DNA of 64,000 nt from Rivularia sp. MS3 (GTDB lineage Bacteria; Cyanobacteriota; Cyanobacteriia; Cyanobacteriales; Nostocaceae). Positions 56,459 through 64,000 of this stretch are shown here, one piece after another. Positions within the stretch are counted from its first letter, which is position 1. Each line of letters begins with the position of its first letter. The stretch covers positions 1 to 64,000 of the forward strand of contig JAHCMI010000013.1 in the NCBI GenBank assembly GCA_019192545.1, in the 5' to 3' direction. Made by a program: the position numbers and the translations under genes. The notes under the pieces were generated by a model that was not told the DNA's origin, searched no databases, and saw only the letters and a program-made list of their open reading frames with translations.

Positions 56459-56596
56459 TTAAATGCGGGAATACATAGTCATCATGGTTAACAATACAGC
56501 TAAACCACATATCCAAAGTGCTAACATTCCCCAACTAACAGAGTCGCTCTGCAATCTTCGCCATAAACTATTTTTTAAATTATTGCGAATTGCCAT
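56459..56596 (-). CDS. Small single-membrane-span protein, 45 aa
   Basis: The minus-strand ATG at 56596 is preceded by GGAGGG with good spacing. The product has a basic N-terminus (RNNLKNSLWRRLQSDS), one hydrophobic helix (WGMLALWICGLAVLLTMM) and a short tail, ending at TAA 56459-56461. The strong Shine-Dalgarno sequence and the plausible topology (positive-inside) make it a real small-protein candidate. The size is like that of small thylakoid or photosystem-associated proteins, but I do not recognise a family. Confidence 0.6.
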   Translation of the reverse strand: MAIRNNLKNSLWRRLQSDSVSWGMLALWICGLAVLLTMMTMYSRI

Positions 56597-57102
56597 TTGT
56601 ATACCCTCCGATTCTTAGTTAGATCCCATTCTTTAAGCATTCATAATTTTTTGATGCATAATATCTCTAATTTTTCTCAAATAATGCTTGAGAAAAAGAT
56701 TGAGAAAGATACTTAAAACTTAGATTGCTTATCCGAACTAGATACCAGACTGCCTGTATACTACTGAACTCAAAACCATATGCAGCGCTCGCTACTGCAA
56801 GCACTGAAGAACATGTTTCTAGAAACTATTTTTTTATGTCTATTTTTATTTTCCCATAAGTAATACTTTCTACTAAATTTATTAACCTGTTTCGCAAAGA
56901 ATCTTAATGCTGATTTTTGTCATCAAATAAAAATATTAATTACAACATTGAAAGAGATATATATTCAGTAATTATAATTAAATTTAGTTACCCGCAAATA
57001 ATGAAACAAGCTATAAAAACCTATTGCGGTAAGCTTATCCGGTTTGTTTCAATTAGCATATAGAATCAATTAGCTTTGTGATTAAAAAGTTAGTATAAAT
57101 AC
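56597..57102. other. Divergent spacer, no gene recognised
   Basis: AT-rich region between the 45-aa protein gene and the 57103 gene. Only promoter and untranslated sequence is expected. No repeat or RNA identified. Confidence 0.5.
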
Positions 57103-57954
57103 ATGACCGATATTCGTAAACTAATTAACCAGTTAGCTACTGAGGAAAATAAGTTACTTTCTACAGAGTTTATTGCACCTTGTGTATTAAAAGGTAAGGT
57201 ATTAACTCGCATTGCAGGAATGGCTTACACTTTTATTCCTGAACCCGAAGATTTTGAAGGTTGGGGTATTTTTAAACCGATAAATTCAAAGCAAGCGGCT
57301 TTTATTGAAGAGCCTAGTTTACCTTTAATTTGCGAATATTTAAAAAAGTTTCAACCCCTACGTTTAAGACTTGTGTACCCGTTGCAGGGACAAACATGGT
57401 TAGCCTATGCAGTAAATGAAGCTGATATGCTACAGCGTTGCGGTTATTGCAAACCCGTACCCGTACATCTGGTTAGTGAAGCAGTACAGTTTGAAGTTGT
57501 AATAGCCCGTACAGACGGTGCTGCTTGGTGGTTTGACGAGTGCGATCGCCGTGGGGATGTGATGGTAGCTCAAAAATTGCGAGAACAACTTCAAAAGCTA
57601 ACACCACCGCAAAATTTGCGTTTTAAAGGTATGACACCAGAAATGCGAACGGTTTATGATTTAGTAACACAGCAAGCCGAAGAATTCAGCGATTTAGTGC
57701 GACAGCAACGAGACGAAAAACTATTGCAAGAAGCTTTAAAAATGGGAGGCGGGGAATTACAACAATGGAGCGATCGCCAAGATTATTGGGTTGTAGAATG
57801 GATTACCAGCAATGGCGAACAACATACCAGTGCCATATCTAAAGATGATTTAACCGTTATGAGTGCGGGTATTTGTTTAAGCGGTGAAGATGAAAAATTT
57901 GATTTGCAATCCCTGGTGGGTGTAGTTGAAAGACGAGATGTAGAAGATGATTAA
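57103..57954 (+). CDS. Conserved-looking protein of unknown function, first of a ThiF-linked set
   Basis: A 283-residue soluble protein. No catalytic motif is recognised. Features seen: an N-terminal beta-rich region with VLTRIAGMAYTFIPEPEDFEGWGIFKP (about 31-57, in two parts), LRLVYPLQGQTWLAYAVNEADM, a CGYC pair (about 112-115), WWFDECDRRGD (about 147-157), a Gln/Glu-rich helix (about 185-210), and a C-terminal WVVEWITSNGEQHTSAISK unit. The regular mixture of WW/aromatic and charged segments argues for a real, conserved protein. The ThiF-like gene follows 137 bases later on the same strand, past a small palindromic repeat. Confidence 0.7.
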   Translation: MTDIRKLINQLATEENKLLSTEFIAPCVLKGKVLTRIAGMAYTFIPEPEDFEGWGIFKPINSKQAAFIEEPSLPLICEYLKKFQPLRLRLVYPLQGQTWLAYAVNEADMLQRCGYCKPVPVHLVSEAVQFEVVIARTDGAAWWFDECDRRGDVMVAQKLREQLQKLTPPQNLRFKGMTPEMRTVYDLVTQQAEEFSDLVRQQRDEKLLQEALKMGGGELQQWSDRQDYWVVEWITSNGEQHTSAISKDDLTVMSAGICLSGEDEKFDLQSLVGVVERRDVEDD

Positions 57955-57962
57955 ATTAAATC

Positions 57963-57980
57963 AGGACTTGCGTAAGTCCT
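57963..57980. repeat. Palindrome AGGACTTGCGTAAGTCCT
   Basis: Eighteen bases built from the two ends of the AGGACTT MITE family (compare 34134-34251) joined without an interior. ATTAAA occurs on both sides. It looks like a minimal or excised relic. Confidence 0.7.
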
Positions 57981-58091
57981 AATTAAAAAAGATTATTTTT
58001 TGTTGCGGTTTTAGCCCGATAGCATACAAAGTTAACTTCACACTCTATTGCGCTCAACACAAATGCTAGGAGCATCAATTCCCTATAGCCT

Positions 58092-58733
58092 ATGAACAGC
58101 ATTTTTTATCACGAACAGCTACACCGTACATCTGCATTAATGACGAAACTACGAGACTTTCCCGTAACCATATGTGGTGCGGGTGCATTAGGTGGTAATA
58201 TTGCTGAAAGTCTTGCCCGTTCGGGGTTTGGTAAACTGCAAATTGTTGATAAAGACCGCATCGAAGAACGTAACCTATCTACCCAACCATATTACCGTTC
58301 CGATGTCGGAGCATATAAAGCCAAGATTTTAACAAATAGTCTTTATAGGGCTTTGGGTATTGCAGTTAATGGACTTTCACAAGAATTAACCAGCAACAAC
58401 GCAAAACAGCTATTAACAGATAGTGCCCTTGTAATTGATACCTTTGATAATAGTACTAGTCGTCAAATTGTCAAAGATTGCTGTATTAACGAACAAATAC
58501 CCTGTCTTCATGTCGGTTTAGCTGAGGATTATGCCGAAATTCTCTGGAATTCGATTTATCGCGTACCAAGTCCAGCAAACGATGATGTCTGCGATTACCC
58601 TTTAGCACGCAATCTAGTAACTTTAGCTGTTGCCACAGCTTGCGAAGTTACGATTAACTTTGTAGCTACCGCAGAGCAAAAGAGTTTTACTATTACCTTA
58701 AATGATTTTGCTATTAAGCTTTTTGAAAAGTAA
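58092..58733 (+). CDS. ThiF/E1-like Rossmann protein
   Basis: A 213-residue protein of the E1/ThiF/MoeB superfamily, which adenylates the C-terminus of ubiquitin-like or sulfur-carrier proteins. Seen: VTICGAGALGGN (nucleotide loop, 25-36), IVDKDRIEERNLSTQ (51-65, with D53), DVGAYKAK (71-78) and VIDTFDN (114-120). The usual Arg of the NLxRQ motif is Thr here (NLSTQ). No paired CxxC zinc site is present, and no obvious catalytic Cys loop beyond C167 in DDVCDYP. The fold is secure, but canonical adenylation is doubtful. No ThiS/MoaD/ubiquitin-like partner is encoded nearby. It is flanked by unknown proteins on the same strand. Confidence 0.82.
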   Translation: MNSIFYHEQLHRTSALMTKLRDFPVTICGAGALGGNIAESLARSGFGKLQIVDKDRIEERNLSTQPYYRSDVGAYKAKILTNSLYRALGIAVNGLSQELTSNNAKQLLTDSALVIDTFDNSTSRQIVKDCCINEQIPCLHVGLAEDYAEILWNSIYRVPSPANDDVCDYPLARNLVTLAVATACEVTINFVATAEQKSFTITLNDFAIKLFEK

Positions 58734-58908
58734 AAAAGTCTCCTCGTTTTAATTCTGAGTATTGCAAATATTTTATCCGGAAAGTATTAATACCTTCCGA
58801 AGCAAGAGTGTATAATTGAGTCTACTTACTTGCTTACTTGTTAAAACTTTATACTTGAGGCATAAGTACGCTTTATTAATATTAGGGATTAAAACGAAAC
58901 AATATATT

Positions 58909-59169
58909 ATGGAGCATAACGAACAAGAACAACGTAACGGCGCGGCGAAAGAGTTTCAAGAATCCCTAGATCAGTTGCAAAATTTGTTAGAAGAGAATCA
59001 AACAGAAGAAAAACCAGAAAAAGATTTGCAAATTGGCAATAATTCCCAAAAGCCTGCTAATCAGAAGTCACCCAAATTCGATTTAGCTGAGTGGGAAGAT
59101 GCAATGGCTGATATTGATCAATACTTTGAAAGTAAAAATGAACAAACTCAACAAAGTGATGGGACTTAA
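58909..59169 (+). CDS. Small acidic protein, third of the ThiF-linked set
   Basis: An 86-residue, very acidic and Gln/Asn-rich protein. Residues 1-45 are predicted helical (KEFQESLDQLQNLLEEN), a polar linker follows, and the C-terminus has a conserved-looking segment SPKFDLAEWEDAMADIDQYF (about 56-75). Start at ATG 58909 is chosen since the upstream in-frame sequence from 58816 is untypical. No function is known to me. Shared strand and position suggest a link to the ThiF-like gene, though 175 bases separate them. Confidence 0.6.
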   Translation: MEHNEQEQRNGAAKEFQESLDQLQNLLEENQTEEKPEKDLQIGNNSQKPANQKSPKFDLAEWEDAMADIDQYFESKNEQTQQSDGT

Positions 59170-59296
59170 TAACTAATAACTTGAATTGCAGCAGCTAAAA
59201 TTAACTATTAGCTAATTCGTAGCAGTAAATATAGCACTATGTATTTAGTTAGGGTCTTAATTAAAGCTGAAATCTATTATAACTCGTAACTCATGA

Positions 59297-59350
59297 ACCT
59301 TTGACCTTTAACCTTTAACCTTTAACCTTCAACCCTTTACCCTTTACCTT
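59297..59350. repeat. Heptamer repeat (CCTTTAA/CCTTTAC)n
   Basis: A run of about seven CCTTTxA heptamers (CCTTTGA, CCTTTAA x3, CCTTCAA, CCCTTTAC-type) between convergent genes. Confidence 0.75.
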
Positions 59351-59368
59351 CGCGTAGCGCTATAGCTG

Positions 59369-60151
59369 CTAAGCACAAAGTTTCTGTCGCTGCGCTTCAT
59401 ACAATATTAAGGCTGCTGTAATAGCTACGTTTAAAGATTCAACTCCCGGTTGAAGCGGAATTTTGACGTTTAAATCTGCCATTTGCGCTAAATCGGCTGA
59501 TAAACCAGCGCCTTCATTACCCAGTAAAATCATACTTGGTTTTTGCCAATCGACTTGCCAATAAGTTAAATTTGCATCCGGTAAAGTCGCGACTACTTGC
59601 ATTTGGGCAAGTTTAGCTTGTGATACTGTTTGTCGCAAATCTTCACTTATTTGCATCGGTAAGCGAAACCATTGTCCGGCGCTAGCACGCAGAACCTTGG
59701 GATTATCTAAATCAACACTATTTTTGCTTAACCACAAACCCGACGCAGAGGCAGCAGCAGCAGTACGAATTATAGTTCCTAAATTACCAGGATCTTGCAC
59801 CGTTTCTAAAGCTATCTGCAAGCCACTAAAGGCGATGTCAGCCATAGCATAGTTTCTTTGAGCAGTCGCCACCACACCTGATGGTTGTACCGTGGTAGAC
59901 AGTGCTTTCATTACATCATCGCTGACAACAAGAGCGCGATCGCTTTTTTGGGCGATCGTCTGCCAAAGTTGTTCGTGGGATGCTTGCCACCCCGAAGTAC
60001 AACAGACGCTAACCAAAGGATAATTTGTCGCACAAGCTTCTTCTAATAAATGCGTTCCTTCCAATAAAAATAATTCTTGTTTGCGCCTCTCTTTGCTAGA
60101 GTGGAGCTTACGAATTTGTTTTACTAAAGGATTTTGTAAACTGGTTAGCAC
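59369..60151 (-). CDS. SpoU/TrmH-family RNA 2'-O-methyltransferase
   Basis: A 260-residue SPOUT-class RNA ribose methyltransferase using SAM. An N-terminal substrate-binding domain (about 1-95, LVKQIRKLHSSKERRKQELFLLEG) precedes the catalytic knot. Motif 1 is ETVQDPGNLGTIIRTAAA (about 116-133), motif 2 ILLGNEGAGLS (about 209-219) and motif 3 IPLQPGVESLNVAITAALILYEA (about 230-252, given in part). These are the three SpoU motifs. The target may be 23S rRNA or tRNA and cannot be told from sequence. The gene ends next to a heptamer repeat and is divergent from the tRNA-Leu/murA region. Confidence 0.93.
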   Translation of the reverse strand: MLTSLQNPLVKQIRKLHSSKERRKQELFLLEGTHLLEEACATNYPLVSVCCTSGWQASHEQLWQTIAQKSDRALVVSDDVMKALSTTVQPSGVVATAQRNYAMADIAFSGLQIALETVQDPGNLGTIIRTAAAASASGLWLSKNSVDLDNPKVLRASAGQWFRLPMQISEDLRQTVSQAKLAQMQVVATLPDANLTYWQVDWQKPSMILLGNEGAGLSADLAQMADLNVKIPLQPGVESLNVAITAALILYEAQRQKLCA

Positions 60152-60263
60152 GATTTTTGATTTTTCCGACAGCGTTCCGTTAAGAATTCCAACGTTATAG
60201 AAACTGTCTAAGACTCTTTCATATATAAAAAACCTGACTTGTGAAAAGTTCTAACTAAAGTAG

Positions 60264-60347
60264 TGCGGAACCCGGGACTTGAACCCGGAAGCCTTGTGGG
60301 GCACTAGAACCTGAATCTAGCGCGTCTACCAATTCCGCCAGTTCCGC
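60264..60347 (-). tRNA. tRNA-Leu (anticodon CAG)
   Basis: The minus strand gives acceptor GCGGAAC/GTTCCGC (7 bp), D-arm with GGCGGAATTGGTAGACGC, anticodon stem CTAGA/TCTAG with loop TTCAGGT (CAG), long variable arm typical of tRNA-Leu, and the T-loop GGGTTCAAGTCCC. About 84 nt. CCA is not encoded. Confidence 0.95.
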
Positions 60348-60594
60348 TTTATTTATTGACAATTGTTGATTGTTACTTAATTATTTTATTTTGTCAAGAA
60401 AATAACTTTTGCTTCCAAGGGTGGGAAAACAATGTCTTAATAATCAACTGGTTAGTCACCGATAACTGCTTGCTGTTTACTGTTTACTGTTCGCTGATAA
60501 CTGAGTATATGTATCGCGGATATGTAGACAAATGGATTCTTTACTGTAGAATCAAAACCAACTTCCTTCCTTTATAAAATCCATTAATTACTAT

Positions 60595-62004
60595 ATGGAG
60601 GATAGAATTATTAATACTTCTAACGGTTTACCAGAAACGAATTCATCTCCTCAAGCGGACTCCTCAGTCTTGAAAGTTTGGGGCGGTCGCCAGATGGAAG
60701 GTAATGTAACTATTAGCGGAGCTAAAAATTCTGCTTTAGTATTGCTGGCTGGGGCTTTATTATGTTCGGGGGATTGTCGCATCCGTAACGTTCCTTCGTT
60801 AGCTGACGTATCTCGCATGGGTGAGGTTTTGTCAGCTTTAGGAATGCGCTTGTCTCGTAATGGAAACATTATTGATATTAATGCTAGTGAAATTACTACT
60901 TCCAAAGCTCCTTACGAATTAGTTACTCAGTTAAGAGCAAGCTTTTTTGCTATCGGCCCGCTTCTGGCAAGACTTGGAGAAGCCCAAATGCCTTTACCTG
61001 GCGGTTGTGCAATCGGAGCAAGACCTGTAGATCTTCACGTTCGGGGTTTGCAAGCAATGGGAGCGGAAGTGCAAATAGAACATGGTATTTGTAATGCTCG
61101 CGTTACTGATGGCAGTCGCCGTTTGAAAGGTGCCAAAATTTACCTGGATTTTCCCAGCGTTGGAGCCACCGAAACATTAATTATGGCTGCTACTTTGGCA
61201 GATGGCGAAACAGTTATTGAAAACGCCGCACGCGAGCCAGAAGTAGTTGACTTAGCTAACTTCTGTATTTCGATGGGCGCAAAAATTGCAGGAGCCGGAA
61301 CCAGTAAAATTGTCATTAATGGAGTTCCTCAACTACATTCTACTGATTACAGCGTGATTCCCGATCGCATCGAAGCTGGTACCTTCTTACTTGCAGGAGC
61401 TATTACTCGTTCGGATTTGATACTATCCCCCGTGCTGCCAGAGCATTTAATGCCGGTGATTGCCAAGTTAGAGGAAATTGGGGTTCCTGTAATTGAAGAA
61501 CAACAAAATACTCTGCGTATCAAACCGGCGGAAATTCTGAAGGCAACAGACATTGAAACTTTGCCCCATCCAGGTTTCCCCACCGATATGCAAGCGCCAT
61601 TTATGTCGTTGCTAGCAGTAGCAGAAGGCGATAGCATCATTAACGAAACCGTATTTGAAAATCGTTTGCGTCATGCTTCTGAGTTGAATCGCTTGGGAGC
61701 AGATATTCGTGTTAAAGGCAATTCTGCTTTTGTCAGAGGAGTACCACAGCTATCTGGGGCACCTGTGGAAGGTACTGACTTACGAGCTGCTGCTGCTATG
61801 GTAGTAGCCGCTTTAGCAGCAAGCGGTGAAACTACAATAAAAGGATTAAAATACCTTGACCGTGGTTACGATAGATTAGATTTAAAATTACAGAAACTAG
61901 GAGCCAGAATCGAGCGCGTAGAAAACATTGAGGCAGACGCATCGGCAACAGAAACAGAAAATGCTACAGATACCAGTAATGGTACTGCTTCTATTTCTAA
62001 TTAA
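60595..62004 (+). CDS. murA: UDP-N-acetylglucosamine 1-carboxyvinyltransferase
   Basis: First committed step of peptidoglycan synthesis: transfers enolpyruvate from PEP to UDP-GlcNAc in the cytoplasm. The protein has 469 residues, longer than the typical 418-420 because of about 22 extra N-terminal and 30 extra C-terminal, low-complexity residues ([12 protein letters not shown]). Key parts: [11 protein letters not shown] (conserved Lys and Asn), [16 protein letters not shown], and [16 protein letters not shown] with the fosfomycin-sensitive active-site Cys. Further DRIEAGTF and GFPTDMQAP are present. A GGAGG-like stretch overlaps the ATG itself, so the Shine-Dalgarno sequence is not decisive. 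A hairpin follows at 62094. Confidence 0.97.
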   Translation: MEDRIINTSNGLPETNSSPQADSSVLKVWGGRQMEGNVTISGAKNSALVLLAGALLCSGDCRIRNVPSLADVSRMGEVLSALGMRLSRNGNIIDINASEITTSKAPYELVTQLRASFFAIGPLLARLGEAQMPLPGGCAIGARPVDLHVRGLQAMGAEVQIEHGICNARVTDGSRRLKGAKIYLDFPSVGATETLIMAATLADGETVIENAAREPEVVDLANFCISMGAKIAGAGTSKIVINGVPQLHSTDYSVIPDRIEAGTFLLAGAITRSDLILSPVLPEHLMPVIAKLEEIGVPVIEEQQNTLRIKPAEILKATDIETLPHPGFPTDMQAPFMSLLAVAEGDSIINETVFENRLRHASELNRLGADIRVKGNSAFVRGVPQLSGAPVEGTDLRAAAAMVVAALAASGETTIKGLKYLDRGYDRLDLKLQKLGARIERVENIEADASATETENATDTSNGTASISN

Positions 62005-62093
62005 GCGAACTGTGCTTTGTAATAAATAAATGGTTTAGAGTTTTGGATTTTAGCGATTAAATTTACAACTCATAACTCATAACTTACAGCTAT

Positions 62094-62128
62094 AACAAAG
62101 GTAGGCGGGCTGCTCGTCTACCTTTGTT
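62094..62128 (+). terminator. Hairpin terminator downstream of murA
   Basis: AACAAAGGTAGGCG and CGTCTACCTTTGTT form a 14-bp stem with one G-U pair and a GGCTGCT loop. It is followed by a T-rich but not pure run. Confidence 0.75.
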
Positions 62129-62205
62129 GTAGTTATACTAATTTTTAGGGGTTGTTTGACTAGCCCCAAAACATAGTTTTCTTTTTGTAGAGCTTGCAAC
62201 AACCC

Positions 62206-63084
62206 ATGTCCTCATTCGCAAAATCCCAATTAATCGGTTTAAAAGCTGACTATTTCCGCCATCCCCTTGATAAAGAGGCAACCGCCGCCCTCAAGCAGAT
62301 TCCTGGACTAGATATGATGGTAAGGAATCTTTTAGGCCCCTTAGCAGAGCAAGTTTTTTATGTAGAAAATATTGCCTCCAGTGTTTTAGTAAGTGATAAA
62401 CAGCTACCGGAATTACACAAATTAACTCTAGAAGCCTGCAAGATACTTGATATCGAGCCTCCGCAACTCTACATTAAACAACACCCCGCTCCTAACGCTT
62501 ATACCTTTGCAATGCGAGGTAAGCAACCTTTTGTGGTGCTGCATACTTCCTTGATTGACATGCTCACACCAGAAGAAACTCAAGCAGTTATTGCTCATGA
62601 GTTAGGACATCTCAAGTGCGATCACAGCGTTTATTTAACCCCTGTAAATATCTTGATTTTAGCTGCTACAGCATTGCCTAATATCGGCGCAGTTTTGGCT
62701 CAAGCAATTCAAGCACAACTTTTGGAATGGGTTCGCTGCGCTGAATTTACTTGCGATCGCGCTGCCTTGTTAGCAACTCAAGATCCCAAAGTTGTCATGT
62801 CGGTGTTGATGAAATTAGCGGGTGGTTCACCTACTATTGCTCCCCAACTAAATCTTGAAGCATTTATCGAACAAGCCCGCGCTTACGACGATATCAGTAA
62901 AAATGAACTGGGAGAAATGGTCAAAGCTGCAAGAACTGCACAATTAACGCATCCCGTACCAGTACTGCGTGCCAGAGAAATTGACAGGTGGGCAAGCAGC
63001 AAAGATTATGAAAAGTTGTTGCAAAACCAAAAAATAGGTTATAATAGTGAAGTTGAGTCCAAGGGCCGGTGGCGGAATTGGTAG
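62206..63084 (+). CDS. M48-family zinc metallopeptidase
   Basis: A 292-residue peptidase. A zinc site HELGHLKCDH (HExxH, about 136-145) is followed by a third ligand Glu in CAEFTCDRAAL (about 176-186), as in HtpX/Ste24-type enzymes. Hydrophobic stretches near LTPVNILILAATALPNIGAVL (about 148-168, in part) suggest membrane association. Role: protein quality control in the membrane is likely. ATG at 62206 is preferred over the TTG at 62194. Oddly, the last seven codons and the TAG stop lie inside tRNA-Leu(CAA), a 22-bp overlap on the same strand, so the protein's C-terminus (KGRWRNW) is encoded by the tRNA's 5' end. Confidence 0.9.
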   Translation: MSSFAKSQLIGLKADYFRHPLDKEATAALKQIPGLDMMVRNLLGPLAEQVFYVENIASSVLVSDKQLPELHKLTLEACKILDIEPPQLYIKQHPAPNAYTFAMRGKQPFVVLHTSLIDMLTPEETQAVIAHELGHLKCDHSVYLTPVNILILAATALPNIGAVLAQAIQAQLLEWVRCAEFTCDRAALLATQDPKVVMSVLMKLAGGSPTIAPQLNLEAFIEQARAYDDISKNELGEMVKAARTAQLTHPVPVLRAREIDRWASSKDYEKLLQNQKIGYNSEVESKGRWRNW

Positions 63085-63144
63085 ACGCAGCAGACTCAAA
63101 ATCTGCCGCCGCAAGGCGTGAGAGTTCGAGTCTCTCCCGGCCCA
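63063..63144 (+). tRNA. tRNA-Leu (anticodon CAA)
   Basis: Acceptor GGGCCGG/CCGGCCC, D-arm GGCGGAATTGGTAGACGC, anticodon stem GCAGA/TCTGC with loop CTCAAAA (CAA), long variable arm, T-loop GAGTTCGAGTCTC, discriminator A. About 82 nt. CCA is not encoded. It overlaps the end of the M48 peptidase gene. Confidence 0.95.
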
Positions 63145-63659
63145 TACCAAGCATAAAGTAGCTACAAAGAAATACTTCAATTTAAGCTTTTCTACTTACA
63201 GTAGGAAGGCTTTTTTGATTTTGCTAGATAATACAGCAAATTTTAAGTTGAGGAGAATACACTATTACCTCACGTAGCTTGCGTGGCGCGAATGAGCCAT
63301 ATTACGTTCGCGTAGCGTCTCCCGGAGGGAGATATTACGAATTATCCTCACTCTGCCCAACCGTCACCCCTCTCCTTATCAAATCTACCGTGTACACACA
63401 ACGCCGAGGGTTGAAAACCCCCGTCTAATAGCTGAAGTCGTCTAAAGACGACTAAAAAATTACCTAAAAGTAAAACACGATAATTTAAATTTAGTCCTAA
63501 GTAGTTAAACATAATTAATTTCAAAATGTCATTGCGAGTGGAACGGAGTGAAACGAAGCAACCGCAAGGATTAGAATTAATTCTCTCAATTTTTAATAAG
63601 AGTAAATAATTTTGTTCACTTACTTATTTATTTCACATTTTGCACTCAAAGGTGTGATT
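63145..63659. repeat. Repeat-rich intergenic region
   Basis: No gene seen. It contains TCTCCC-GGA-GGGAGA next to GCGTAGCG (about 63313-63335), an AGTCGTC-TAAA-GACGACT palindrome (about 63437-63454) and an ATTGCGAGTGGAACGGAG-type repeat (about 63531-63560). All belong to dispersed cyanobacterial families. Confidence 0.6.
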
Positions 63660-63731
63660 GTTCGTAGTTGCGAGTTGCGCTTCAGCGCCTCATACATCAG
63701 AATTAGGAGGCGCTGAAGCGCAACTACGAAC
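63660..63731. repeat. Large hairpin, 25-bp stem
   Basis: The right arm GAGGCGCTGAAGCGCAACTA plus CGAAC pairs completely with the left arm, except that the left arm carries a seven-base duplication (GAGTTGC). It is the same arm family as 271-328. Confidence 0.8.
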
Positions 63732-63991
63732 TAAAATAGAAACTTATCAAAATCTTGAAGCTGAAACTTATTAAGCTGTTCGGGCAAAAATATATATTGA
63801 TTTCCGGAAAATAATAAAAGAGCAATGTATCTATACAAATAGTATTAACTTTATTGTTTATGTTTTTTGCTCAGATGAGGTTGAATTTTGTGACTTTGGT
63901 TGAAATACGGGTTGGATAGCAATCAAAATCTAGTTTCAATAGGCTTATTGGCTGTATGACAATCAATAGTAAGTCTGCGTATGATGTTATT

Positions 63992-63997
63992 AGGAGG
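63992..63997 (+). promoter_or_regulatory. Shine-Dalgarno AGGAGG at window end
   Basis: A perfect AGGAGG three bases before the window edge suggests that a plus-strand gene starts within the next ten or so bases. The 63732-63991 stretch upstream would then be its promoter and leader. Confidence 0.5.
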
Positions 63998-64000
63998 TTA

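Overview
The window is chromosomal DNA from a filamentous, probably heterocyst-forming cyanobacterium (Nostocales-like). The evidence is the low G+C content, HIP1 octamers (GCGATCGC), many heptamer tandem repeats between genes (the STRR type known from heterocystous cyanobacteria), HstK-type Ser/Thr-His kinase fusions, a LabA/NYN-type protein, an SDR-CIA30 protein and cyanobacterial-style housekeeping genes. No phage, CRISPR array or complete insertion sequence was seen. Assignment to a genus is not possible from this sequence alone.

Layout. 1-223: the 3' end of a gene for a Pro-rich repeat protein. 0.5-8.8 kb: a CHASE2 Ser/Thr kinase, a NYN-domain protein, leuA with a clear terminator, a family 2 glycosyltransferase and a membrane-anchored alpha/beta hydrolase. 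8.9-11.5 kb: a MocR-type regulator divergent from a TrkA-C membrane protein. 11.5-27.5 kb: a sensor-kinase island on the minus strand. It holds a HAMP hybrid kinase, the decayed remnant of a giant kinase, an intact 1857-residue Ser/Thr kinase-ATPase-GAF-His kinase, a translationally coupled REC-HK / REC-HK-REC pair, and a GAF-PAS-GAF-GAF-HK-REC protein whose second GAF looks like a bilin-binding cyanobacteriochrome domain. 27.7-41.6 kb: mixed enzymes and housekeeping genes (MOSC, GNAT, two FMN-barrel-like proteins counting one further on, a secreted PG-binding/SH3 protein, methyltransferase, ATP-grasp, recQ, pheS, surE, MBL hydrolase, ribF, MoxR ATPase). A structured non-coding element resembling a stand-alone HEARO/omega-RNA sits at about 31.8-32.1 kb. 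41.7-49.5 kb: a pseudogene split by a MITE, then two multi-PAS histidine kinases on the minus strand. 49.8-63.1 kb: hydrolase, HugZ-like protein, winged-helix protein, broken Ser/Thr kinase, SDR-CIA30 protein, ferritin-like protein, a three-gene set with an E1/ThiF-like protein, an SpoU methyltransferase, tRNA-Leu(CAG), murA, and an M48 protease whose 3' end overlaps tRNA-Leu(CAA). The window ends at a strong Shine-Dalgarno sequence for a gene that lies beyond it.

How the parts relate. Signalling dominates: seven intact His-kinase proteins and two intact proteins with Ser/Thr kinase domains (one protein carries both), plus three decayed signalling relics. Their modules have clearly been exchanged: near-identical PAS domains occur in two kinases, near-identical transmitter-receiver blocks in two, and near-identical GAF domains in two. 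Five of these genes or relics, and more weakly a sixth, share a short leader motif, TGGGAAtACTAAGT. In five cases it lies 26-58 bp upstream of the start codon, although the encoded N-termini differ. This shared leader is the most interesting unexplained signal in the window.
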